DNA of 64,000 nucleotides from Cryptomeria japonica (taxonomy: Eukaryota > Streptophyta > Pinopsida > Cupressales > Cupressaceae), in the NCBI RefSeq assembly GCF_030272615.1, contig NC_081412.1, positions 342,237,870 through 342,301,869 on the forward strand. The letters run 5' to 3'. Shown here piece after piece: positions 46,416-56,374 of the stretch; within the stretch, counting starts at the first letter, position 1; every line of letters begins with the position of its first letter. The notes below the pieces were generated by a model that was given only the letters and a program-made list of their open reading frames with translations, was not told the origin of the DNA and did no database searches. The translations under genes and the position numbers were made by a program.

Positions 46416-47443
46416 CTTTCTATGGTTTCACTATTTTCTTTATGGATTGCATTGTTCATTACTTGATGTCCTTTCTTGCATGGAATTATTATTCATGTGA
46501 GCACATGTTTGTTCCTTGGTTAGGACCTTTTCTTTGTTTCAAATAGTATGTCTCTTATGAATAATCTCTCCTTAGAGGAGTTTGTGATCCTTCTTCTCTC
46601 TCTCTCTCTCTATTTGAAGATTGCCTCTTCTTTTGAGCTACATTTTTAATAATGTGATGTCCTTTCTTGCATAGAATTATCCTTTATGTGAGTACATGTG
46701 TGTCCCTTTCTAGGACCTATTCTTTTTTGAAATGGTGCATCTCTTATGAATAATCTCTCTTTGGAAGTTGTGTAATTATTCTCATTGTCCTCACACTTGA
46801 GGGGCAATTATTTCTTTCTCTCCCTCTCTCCCTTCTAAGGATCTACTTTTCCTTTATTGAGTGGTGTTTGTTCATGATTTGATGTCATTCCTTGTGTGAA
46901 TTTTTTTTTTCTCAAGGATTATTTCTTATGCAAGAGGTGTAAGTCCTTGGCTACAACCTCTTTTTCACTTGGTAATGTACACCTATCATAAACTTACCCC
47001 CTCACATTGGATCAAAAGTGTGTCATCCTTCATCAAGAATCTCTTTCACCTGGAAATAGGGCGAAGGTATGAATTCTTGTTCTCCTTACTTTCTCTTGGT
47101 AGAAGATGCTATATTTGTTCAAGAAACTCCTCTTGGAGGTAGATGTCTTTTTTATCAAAGATCTCTTCTCCTCCAAGGACCTCTTTTACACATGTTGCAA
47201 GATATCTCTTTTTCAACTATCTTATTCTTGCTTGAAGAGTATTCCCTCTCTAGATTGGATTTATGACATTGTTGCATAAATAATATCTCCTTGGTGTTGA
47301 AGGATGGTATCCTTGTTTCTAGCTTCCATAAGACATCAACATAGGGCTATGCTCACATATTAAGGGGGGGCACCCATATCGCTCCTTTTGTATCATATTG
47401 TACTATATTTTTGCATATCATTTTTTCATGTCTTAAACGGGAT
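46416..47443 (+). other. L2 3' internal region before the TRIM
   Basis: Decayed sequence corresponding to L1 37.4-38.2 kb; both have CAAGGATT..CTTACnC and GAAGTGT/GAGGTGTAAGTCC phrases. It is partially duplicated within itself: TGATGTCCTTTCTTGCATnGAATTAT occurs at about 46464 and 46655. No intact gene. Confidence 0.6.
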
Positions 47444-47448
47444 GTTCA

Positions 47449-47820
47449 TATTGAAAGGTGTGTGCCCTTGGCTCCTTGTGTTGTGCAGCGCAGTGCTCGG
47501 GCTTGTGACATGGCTTAATTGCCTCCTATGGATTCTTTAAGTCTAATGGTTATATCAAGCATTAACAGGTCAATCTTTTGGTGCAATGATAACTGCACTT
47601 GTAACAAGTGGTATCAGAGCTTGGTCATAGGTTCAAACCCCTCACTTGCAATGGAGGGGATTGTTGCAAGGTGTGTGCCCTTGGTCTCCTTGTTTTGTGC
47701 AATGTAGCTCTCGGGTTTGTGACATGGCTTAACTACCTCCTGTGGATTCTATAAGTCTAGTGGTTGTATCGGGCATTAATAGGTCGATATTTTGGTGCAA
47801 CGACAACCGCACTTGTAACG
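47449..47820 (+). mobile_element. Complete 372-bp TRIM (terminal-repeat retrotransposon in miniature)
   Basis: Two LTRs of 158 and 159 bp (47449-47606, 47662-47820) share GGTGTGTGCCCTTGG, GTGACATGGCTTAA, TTTTGGTGCAA and GCACTTGTAAC. Between them are only 55 bp: AG, the initiator-tRNA-Met primer site TGGTATCAGAGC (47609-47620), and the purine tract AATGGAGGGGA before LTR2. GTTCA is duplicated exactly at 47444-47448 and 47821-47825. There is no coding capacity, so movement would need another element's proteins. The 5' start (TATTG for TGTTG) and 3' end (ACG for ACA) each carry a substitution. No 5S-like box is visible, so it does not look like Cassandra. Confidence 0.92.
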
Positions 47821-47825
47821 GTTCA

Positions 47826-48757
47826 TTCTTAAAACCAAAGGAAACAAACTCTTACATGAGATGCTTCACACCTGAAACTAGATGCAACATTTTATATATG
47901 TCTTAGATGGGGTAAAACATCACCAAAACTAGAGAAAAACTCTTACACTTGATATCCTTGAAACCAAGCATGTATCTATCATTTGCCCCTTGGCATTTTA
48001 TACTTTTGCCCCTTGGTATTTGAATTTACATTACATGTCTTAAACAGGTTGAAGCATACTCAAAACCAGAAGAAATAAACTCTTATACGTAGTGCTATAC
48101 ACTTGAAACTGGACATCACTTTCATGCACGCACAAGGATGAGTGGAACTAGCGAAATAGGGCTAGACTATTCCTACTCTCCTCCCCAACATGGATCACCT
48201 AGATGCAAACATCTAGGGGCAAGGCATCTATGTTCTCATCTCTCTCTTTCATCATTCTTCTCATGGATCACCTGGATAAACACATCTAGTGTGTATTCAT
48301 GTTCTATCTCTTCTTCCTCTCATGAACTTGTGGCTTTTCTATTGATAGTTCATGGATGATGCCTTCTTTGCTCTCTTACGTGATTGCTTATGTTCGTGAG
48401 ATGGCATTTTTCAAGAATGATATTAGTTGTTGAGACATTTTAATATCGAGGTCTCTTCGGCTAGTTAAATTGAGGTCTTGTTTTGGCCTTTAGCCTTTGT
48501 TGTGTGTCTTTTTGTATCTTTTGCCTTTGTTTGCCTTTTTATCTTTGTTTTCCTTTTTAATTTTTGTCTTTTTTTTGTGTGCCCTTGCATATGTTTGAGT
48601 GAGTTAAGATATTAAGATTGGGGGCTTGCTTCCTCAAAATTAGTGATATCTTATACTCCTTGTGATTTTGCTCTGCATTCCTCATCTTCTTCCTATTTCT
48701 TCAACTTTACCATGAGTATTTGCATAAGCTCATACTCCCACTAAAGTGGGGGCTAAG
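47826..48757 (+). other. L2 3' internal region and purine tract
   Basis: It contains GGATCACCTAGATGC and CTAGGGGC phrases matching L1 near 38430-38510, then a T-rich part with repeated TTTTGCCTTTG phrases (48500-48560). It ends in CTAAAGTGGGGGCTAAG immediately before the 3' LTR. No gene. Confidence 0.65.
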
Positions 48758-49849
48758 TGTAGTATCCTAAAATTGCACCCTTTGCAATTTTGACCGCATT
48801 TAGGGCCCTCACCTTAGTGTTTCTCATTTCTATGCCTAACTGGGACCCATTTATTCTTGTATCATGTAATAATGGCCTTTATATCACATTTCACCTTGTT
48901 GGGACCCTTAATCTTAACTCAAAATAGGGTAGGACCAAGGAGTAGCGTCTTGGTCCTCCCTAAATTGGGCCCACTTTAAACCCATTTTAGCATTTCAAAT
49001 TTGAGAGGGATCCCCCTCTCCATGTCAGTTCATGTCAAAAAATTGGCCAATTTTTCCAACGAGCAAGTATATAAAGAGGTCTTCCCCTCTCATTTGGAGA
49101 TACATTCATGATATATGGAAAAATTGGTAGCACTACATTCAAGCAATCAAGAATTCAAGCATTGAAGTATTCATCATCAAGCATTTATAGAGGTCTTCAA
49201 GGTTGCATATTCTTCATCTATCAATTGTGGAGAAACTTTACATTATTCATTTGCAAGCATGTGTGTGTTAGGGTTTTGTTAGGTTTTGTCATGTTCATAC
49301 CATTTCATACAGCATATATAATTACATTCAAGAAGAAAAGAATCACTATCAGTCATTGTAGATCTGAGGTATACCTTTCCATCATTTATTTCAAGTATTT
49401 TACAATAGGAAACGGGTATGGAGCTGCGATCTTCAAAAGAAAATTTATTTGCAGAGACAAATCAACCCTTTTAGGTGTGAAAAAAAGTAGGATGACCAAG
49501 GTGCCCACCTCCTCAATCCCAACACTTTTGGAGTTTTTTTAGGGATCGGGTCTAAATCTATATATACTGCTCAGATCCAGGTGCGTGCAAAAATCTTGCA
49601 TTTGTGGCTCACTATTTTCTACATTTTTACCTTCATTTTTTGGCATTTTACCTAATTTCAACATTTCAACTTACAAAAAAGGAAATCAAAATTAATTCAA
49701 TCCATTTAGTATTTAGTCCTTATTTGATTTGTGACTAAATCTAGGGGATTCCCTTCCCTCTTTTGAATGTAATGGTCCCAAGTGAAAATCGATTTAGTGG
49801 TTTCTCCCTTCTATGTTGCAAATCACTAAATCAAATTTTCCACATTATA
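48758..49849 (+). repeat. L2 3' LTR, 1092 bp
   Basis: It begins TGTAGTATCCTAAAATTGC and ends CCACATTATA (ACA to ATA). TATATAAAG is at 49068-49076. It carries about 150 bp absent from the 5' LTR (about 49395-49540, including AAAGTAGGATGACCAAGG), an insertion of unknown nature. GTAGA follows directly. Confidence 0.88.
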
Positions 49850-49854
49850 GTAGA

Positions 49855-50760
49855 ATGCATGTAGAGAGGCGTGTACCTTATATTTGGATTTTTTTTGAAG
49901 TTGGGCATGGGAAGGGAGAGCATGATGGAGTAGATGCATGTTTGAAGAGAGTTATAGATAAGGAGAAATTAAGGATTACATTTGCAAAATTATCTGATGC
50001 ACATTCTATTGTTGATTGGTGTACTTTTGCAATGTCACGGGGAGGGACACTTGATTTAGTAGTGTGCGGATTATTTTGGTTGGTTGAGGAGGGAACAATA
50101 GGAGATAGATTACATTGTCAAACAATTAAAGATTCTTCAAAAATGCATTCATTTCGCAGCTCAGATGCAAGTACATGGACCATTTGGACATGAGAATTGG
50201 CTTGTTTTGTCAGAGTTGTATTCAGTGTGACTGGGATCAGTGTGTGTCTAGTGAGTGGGTGGATACATGGGTTCCATAATAGCTAACTCCTTTATCTCAA
50301 ACAATATCCATACCAAATAATGACATGGAAATTTCAGTTGAGTATGGTCGTCTTTCAGATCTTCTACAGCTAGGACATGTTTTTGCAGTGGTTGCACCAT
50401 AGGGGAATGAAGGGAGATCAGACTATTGGTTGGCGTAGTGTGTACATGGAAAGCAAAAGATAACATAGTCGGTGACAGATGATGATGGGTTCATGTACCC
50501 TACAGGTTCAGTTGATGTTGCAGGAACTTGGTTGTGAACATGCAAGATTAGAAAGAATGGAATACCTACATTTGAAGACTACGAGAGACACAACACCATT
50601 CTCATGTATTCACACCTTATTATAGATACAAATGTCAATTTGTTGAAGAATCAAGCAAAACCAAAGAAAAAATAACTATGGACAATGAGTAGTGCTAATC
50701 ATGAAGCACTATTGGATACTCTTAAGTAAAGAGATGACCCTTCAGGCACACTTGAGTAGT
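49855..50760 (+). pseudogene. DDE-type transposase-like relic, C-terminal part
   Basis: This directly continues the fragment that ends at 3403. A run with IWIFFEVGHGKGEHDGVDA (about 49880-49936) has the conserved GHGKG-x-HDG expected soon after the second aspartate region of this protein type. It is followed by CLKRVIDKEKLRI and a region to 50193. A more decayed tail around 50480-50680 contains DDGFMYPTGSV and a KPKKK basic end. The joint across L2 keeps the frame when one GTAGA is removed. Stops and frameshifts after 50193 show it is dead. It could be a complete older transposon relic whose outer ends I could not find. Confidence 0.7.
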
Positions 50761-50795
50761 GGGTCTTTATTATCTCTTAATTTTTTATCATACAT

Positions 50796-51240
50796 TTCAT
50801 TTCAAATAATGATCATAAAACCTTTATGTTCAATTTTTTTATGTGTATATTAACAATTCTTTAAAATGTAGGTCTTTTTTATGATATACAATACTATTGC
50901 ATCATGATTTTTGCATCAATGTAGTGGGTACACTCCATATAATTCATAAGGATGTATCTTCACAATGTATATTCCCACTTCTTTGTTTATTATTGTGAAT
51001 TTCATTTCAAATAATGATCATAAAACCTTACGTTCATGTTTTTATGTGTAGATTAACAATTCTTAAAATGCGGATCTTTTTGACAATATACAATACTATT
51101 GCATCACGATTTTTGCATCAATGTTGTGGGTACACTCCATATAATTCCAAAGGACGTATCTTCATGGTATATAATCCCACCTCTTTGTTTATTATCGTGT
51201 TTTTTTATGTGGAGATCATTAACAATTCTTAAAAATGTAG
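50796..51240. repeat. 205-bp tandem duplication plus partial third copy
   Basis: TTCATTTCAAATAATGATC occurs at 50796 and 51001. Both copies share ACAATACTATTGCATCA and GGGTACACTCCATATAATTC. A third partial copy of the TTTTTATGTG..ATTAACAATTCTT..ATGTAGG segment ends near 51245. Confidence 0.88.
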
Positions 51241-51356
51241 GACTTTTTTATGTTGTTCACGTTGCTTATGTTGGTCTTCATTTATATGAAGGCATTTCTC
51301 TATGTAAGCTTGGCTCTTAGGACGTGAGGATATCAGATGCACATGAAGTGGGATGT

Positions 51357-51545
51357 TGTATTTGTATATGAGTACATTGATGTAACTTTGTTATGATGAT
51401 ATACAATGTATTTGTACATGAGTGCACTGGTGTAGTTGTATTGATGATATATAATGTATTTGTATAGGAGTGCACTGGTGTCGTTGTAGTAATGATATAC
51501 ATTGTATTTGTACATGAGTACATTAGTGTAGTTATATTGATTATT
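51357..51545. repeat. About 49-bp tandem repeat, four copies
   Basis: TGTATTTGTA recurs at 51357, 51407, 51455 and 51503, each followed by CATGAGTGCACTGGTGTAG or a close variant. The minus-strand Tyr/Thr-rich frames here are repeat artefacts. Confidence 0.88.
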
Positions 51546-51768
51546 ATGAAAAAATATGCATAAACTAACAAATCTTATGTGTATGACCCACATATGTATG
51601 TTCATGGATATCACATGTAAGTGTAATGGTATTTATGTGTCTACACCATATGCAGATATTGATGATCATGATCATTATTGCTTCCCTAAATTAATTACAT
51701 CTTAATATAGGCTTGTTAGTCTAGAATTATCATTTTCATCCTCATTATCATTTAATATAGGCTTGTTT

Positions 51769-52980
51769 GACAATTTTTCACACTTAGGGGGCTCAAGGGA
51801 CAACGTTGGTAGGGTATGGCTCTGAGTGTTCAACCGAGTGGGGGGGAAAAACTGGAGCATGCCTAAGGTAAGAATGTCTAACCAGACAAGTTGGAACCGA
51901 CGGTTCACGCCCACGATGAGAAGAACAAGAATTTGGCTTCGTGACAACTTTGCATTGAATGCATCTGACCATTTTTTTGTCAACTAAAAAATCGTTGCCC
52001 TACAAAAATCACTCTGAATCTTGAAAATCTGAGATAGGCTATTATAGGTAGCCCTCACGTGATCCTATAGGTTTAGATGGATCATTCGCAGGTGCCACAG
52101 ATTCTAAGATACAAGTTGTCAAATTTTGACAATTTTTCGCACTTAGGACGCTCAAGGGACGATGCTAGTAGGGTATGGCCCTAACCGTTTGACCAAGTGG
52201 GAGAGAAAAACAAGAGCATGCCTAGGGTAATAATTCCTAACTGGACATGTTGAAACCAACATTTCACACCCATAATGAGAAAAACAAGAATTTGGCTTCG
52301 AGATAACTTTCCATTGAATGCATTTCACCTTTTTTTCGTCAACTGAAAAATTGTTGCCCTACAAAAACCAATCTTAATCTTGAAAATATGAGACAAACTA
52401 TTATTGATGGCCCTCACATGACCTTGTAGGTTTAGATAGATCATTTGTAGGTGCCATAGATTTCAAGATACAACCTGTCAAATTTTGATAATTTTTTGCA
52501 CTTAGGGCGCTCAAGAGATGATGTCGGTAGGGTATGGCTCTAAGCATTTGACTGAGTGGGGGGGGAAAACTAGAGCATGCCTAGGATAATAATTCCTAAC
52601 TAGACATGTTGGAATCGATGGTTCACGCTCACAATGAGAAGAACAAGAATTTGGCTTCATGACAACTTTCCATTAAATGCATCTGACCATTTTTCATCAA
52701 CTAAAAAATTGCTGCCCTACGAAAACCACTCTGAATCTTGATAATACGAGACAGGCTATTGTAGGCATCCCTCAAGTGACCCTATGGGTTTAGATGGATC
52801 ATTCATAGGTGCCACGGATTCTGAGATACAACTTGTCAAATTTTGATATTTTTTTGCTCTTAGGGCACTCAAGGGATGACGCTAGTAGGGTATGGCCCTC
52901 AATGTTTGACCAAGTGGGGGGGAAAACAAGAGCATGCCTAGGGTAATAATTTCTAACCAGGCATGTTGGAACTGATGGTA
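51769..52980. repeat. 359-bp tandem array, 3.4 copies
   Basis: Units start at 51769, 52128, 52487 and 52845 with GAC/GAT-AATTTTT. Each has GGTAGGGTATGGC, GAGCATGCCTA, AACAAGAATTTGGCTTC, TTGCCCTAC and TAGGTTTAGAT segments. The fourth unit breaks off after about 135 bp. Periods of 359, 359 and 358 show a regular satellite-like array. Confidence 0.93.
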
Positions 52981-53689
52981 CAATGCATTATGAAGCACAA
53001 TATGCCTACATTAAGTAAAGGGTGGAGATGTTTTGTGTGTGATAATAAAAGAAAGGAAGGTAACATTTGTATCTTTCAGTAGTTGAATGACAATCAAAAC
53101 AAGTTTATGTTTAGAGTTCATATATTCAGGTCTTAAATTTAATAGGCAATGTGTGGAAATGGACCTCTTCACAGTATCTCCCTCCTGAGATAACTTTAAT
53201 GATGGGGGATTGTTGTTGAATGTAACCAATGGATTATGAAAAAATTGCATTTCATTGTAGAAGATGGTTTTCTACTTTTCATTTCTCATTACTAAGTATC
53301 CATATTATGATTGATTGCAATACCAATATGATTATTAAATTTGGTGAAGTTGCCAAAGGAAGCCAAACTTAACACTTAAGATTTAGATGGAACAAATTAT
53401 ATCAAATCTTAAGATTAGACAAATTACATTCTATTATTCATTATTTAACCATTGTTAATTATTGGGTTCAAGGTTAAAGTTTAAAATAATGAAGCCATGC
53501 ACATGAGGAACAAGTTATATCAAATCTCAACTTCTATATTAAAATGTCAAATAATTACAAGTGTATGTCCATATACAAAAATGGCATAAATGCCAACTCA
53601 AATAAAATGTATGTCCATATACAAAATATACATGCCAACTAGGCATGTAAGTATCCCAAAATGTTCTATCACATCCTAAATTGTCGATG
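52981..53689. other. Non-coding stretch
   Basis: AT-rich with a near-duplicate AAATGTATGTCCATATACAAAA region (53560-53625). No gene recognised; it may be the 3' flank of the minus-strand relic next to it. Confidence 0.45.
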
Positions 53690-55618
53690 GATCATCAAAA
53701 TCGATCCTCTTCCTAGCACTCCTTAGCTTCGAAGGATCATGCACTAGAAAAATCAAACCACAATTGAGATTAGTTATATTATATAATTTACATTCAAAAA
53801 GTTAACATAAAAATCAATATACATTGAACTATAATTGAACTCTAAAATTGAATTCTTGATTACCTCATCTCCACATTTTCTCTTAAGTTGGGGAGGAGTC
53901 CTGGACTATGTCTTTGGTAGAGCAGGGATGTCATCAAGATTCTCATAGATAACCTATATATGTTCACAAACATAACATTGATACAAGTTAGCATATAATT
54001 CTCGATGATAGGAACAAATTATATCTTCTAAACAAAAACTAAAATAAACACATGTACCTAAGGGATCTCTTCTACTTCTTCAGGTATTATCGGTGCAGTC
54101 AACAAGGATGTGAAGCCAATGATTCTTTGTACATAAAGACAACAAGCATGTGAAACTATCAATCTATGTAGACATGTATAATCATTATGTTATTTAAACT
54201 CATAATTCAATCATGTTTGCATTCAATTACCTTTCTCTTATCTTTGACTGCACTACCAGAGCCTGGATCACACAGCACTGCACTCGTGCTAGGTGTGTTC
54301 TACAAGAGTAAAATAAGATAAACATGCAAGTTACTATATAATTTAATTAATGACAATTTAAATGACAAGCATATATACAATAAAAAAATGTATACGACTA
54401 GGTGCAATAATATATGTATCGTATAGCTATCAAGGCCAAATGAAATGGTTGTCAAGGTGTCATCGTGGACCTGTGATAACTCCTCCTCAGACATCAATTG
54501 TTAAATAGAGCATGTATATAAACATTATCAATTAATACTATCTCTTATAAATATTCATTTAAAATAAAATGCACTATGAAATTGCAAGTCTTACCACTAT
54601 ATCGTCAGTGTATGATGAAGATACCTCTTGATCTCTAGCATGTGAGGACTCCCCAGGGTATACTCTAGTCCCTGTCATCACATTTGGTGCATTGGGCATA
54701 TCATGCACCTCTTAAACAGTAGTGTATGTGGAACAGTCAACAGGCTATCCAATAGGACCTGAGCATACTTGATTGCATATAGCACAAGCATGCGACACAT
54801 AAATATGTGTTAGCGCCACTAGATCCATCGCTAGCATCACCAAAAGGTTGAGCTAGTGCCCTAGCCTGAGAAACCAAAAGGCTACTCAAAGAGTGAATAG
54901 CCGATATAGTTTGTGATGCTACCTCAGTAATAATATATGGATGTTGTACTGGAGGTGGGGGATCAACAGGAGGAGGTGGAACATATGGGCCCTGTAATAC
55001 TCAAACTATCCTAGGTCTATCTTGAGGCATACCTAAACCCACCCCCTGGAAAGGCTTGATGTCAAAGTAGTTGACATGCTTGCCCAAAACAAACTCAGCA
55101 TACAATTTTTTGATGAAATAAAATGGGACATCAAGATTGTTGTGGGGTTTTCTATCAAAAACCATCCACCAATGATCCCAAAAGTTTTTTATAATATCAT
55201 CATTTTGACACCATTTGATGGAAAATTTTGTTTTTTTCACAGCTACAGATTGTCTAGTGTGGGGATTGATAAATAATATGGTAATATCAGCTTTGGATAT
55301 CTCAAGCTCCTTGATCTAATCTTAGGTCAGGCCATTTGCATATTTATTTCTCATGAACTTTCACCACAAAAGAGCAGAATTGTGCTCCGCGATGACGGTT
55401 TCTACAATGTTTATTATGGCATTATGTGGAGCTAACATTGGGGCTAGATGAGGGATTCCACTATAAATATTTGCAATGCCCCTCAATTGGTTCAAATTTT
55501 GACCAATTAAATCTTGAATTGAGGGGGGGTTTGGTAATGGAGGGTTTGGTAACAAAGGATTTGTTAACGGAGGGTTTGGTGATTGTGGTTGTTCAGGATT
55601 GTCATTGTTATTCCCCAT
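53690..55618 (-). pseudogene. Intron-bearing minus-strand coding relic (unrecognised)
   Basis: The first exon starts MGNNNDNPEQPQSPNPPL at 55618 and stays in one frame, through several stops (for example TGA at 55361), to about 54790. It includes a proline-rich head, an FWDHWWMVFDRKPHNNLD segment (about 55190-55140), YVPPPPVDPPPPV, and SHSLSSLLVSQARAL-like sequence. Downstream, short coding blocks end at GT and are preceded by AG: EVHDMPNAPNVMTG..DDIV ending near 54594 before GTAAGAC; NTPSTSAVLCDPGSGSAVKDKRK (54300-54232) before GTAATTG; a block near 54120-54065; ENLDDIPALPKT (about 53945-53865) before GTAATC; and KLRSARKRIDFDDPSTI ending near 53683. This multi-exon layout is unlike the other relics here. 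It could be a plant gene fragment or an intron-containing transposon gene. Confidence 0.55.
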
Positions 55619-56010
55619 TTTACCTGACTGAAGTTGAAAATTTGATTTTAATCAGTAAATTTCAAAGAACAAGGTATTTCAAATGAAAAAACCTAATTTC
55701 TACAAAACAAATCGAAAAACCTAATTTCTATAAAACCTAATTGCTAGATGAGGGATTCTACTGTAAACATTCGCAATGCCCTTGAATTGGTTCAAATTTG
55801 GACCAATTAAATCTTGAATTGAGGGGGGGTTTGGTAATTGAGGGTTTGATAACAGAGGGTTTGGTGGTTGTGGTAGTTGTGGTAGTTGTGGTTGTTCAAG
55901 ATTGTCATTGTTATCCCCTATTTTACCTTATTGAAGTTGAAAATTTGAATTTAATAAATAAATTTCAAAGAACAATGTATTTCATATGAAAAAACCTAAT
56001 TTATATCAAA
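55425..56010. repeat. About 310-bp tandem duplication of the relic's first exon and upstream region
   Basis: GATGAGGGATTC..AAATATTTGCAATGCCCC..TTGAATTGAGGGGGGGTTTGG at 55447-55540 reappears at 55748-55845. In both copies it is followed by GATTGTCATTGTTA and TTTCAAAGAACAA. The upstream copy still encodes a related proline/asparagine-rich start but with changes. Confidence 0.85.
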
Positions 56011-56374
56011 AAAATTGAAAAACAAATTTAAAAATGCAAAAAATTGATAAAAAAATAAAATCATACTTTTTGTGAAGAATTCACAAAAATACGTCCTAGA
56101 ATTGGATATCAAGTTGAATTCGATATCGGATTTTGGTAGTTCGCACAGCTTGTGGGTGAAAAATGACCCACAGCCTGTCTCAGTGGATATAAAAATACCC
56201 ATAGGGATCCAATATCTGATACCTATACCTTTTACCGACATCTTATATATTACATAATATATTATTCATATAATATATTATATTAAACATTATATATATT
56301 ATATTAAACATTATATATTACACAAGTCACATATAGACATATGGAACTTTAATATTAACTCTTGGCAAAAACTC
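56011..56374. other. AT-rich stretch before the LINE
   Basis: Contains GGATATC/GATATCGGAT motifs (56105-56135) and a TATTATATTAAACATTATATAT run (56225-56330) into which the LINE appears inserted. No gene. Confidence 0.5.

Larger units (their letters stand above)
3404..49849 (+). mobile_element. LTR retrotransposon L2, inflated to 46 kb by nested insertions
   Basis: The 5' LTR begins TGTAGCATCCTAAAATTGC at 3404 and the 3' LTR begins TGTAGTATCCTAAAATTGC at 48758, ending at 49849. GTAGA is duplicated at 3399-3403 and 49850-49854. The 5' LTR is split by the hAT element: 3404-3452, then 41756-42645. A primer-binding site TGGTGAACCCGAC starts at 42649, and a purine tract, AAGTGGGGGCTAAG, precedes the 3' LTR. 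Internal sequence between 42646 and 48757 holds decayed coding remnants, a solo LTR, a SINE and a TRIM. Removing L2 and one GTAGA rejoins the two halves of the DDE-like transposase in frame, which independently supports both ends. It is a relative of L1 by primer site, purine tract and protein fragments. No reverse transcriptase or integrase is visible. Confidence 0.85.

Noticed and set aside
47603-47640. A tRNA-Met gene or SINE head (TGGTATCAGAGC..GGTTCAAACCC)
   Set aside because: It is flanked by matching LTRs with a 5-bp duplication and is better explained as a primer-binding site of a TRIM.
51317-51614. Tyr/Thr-rich repeat proteins on the minus strand
   Set aside because: Products of the 49-bp tandem repeat read in two frames.
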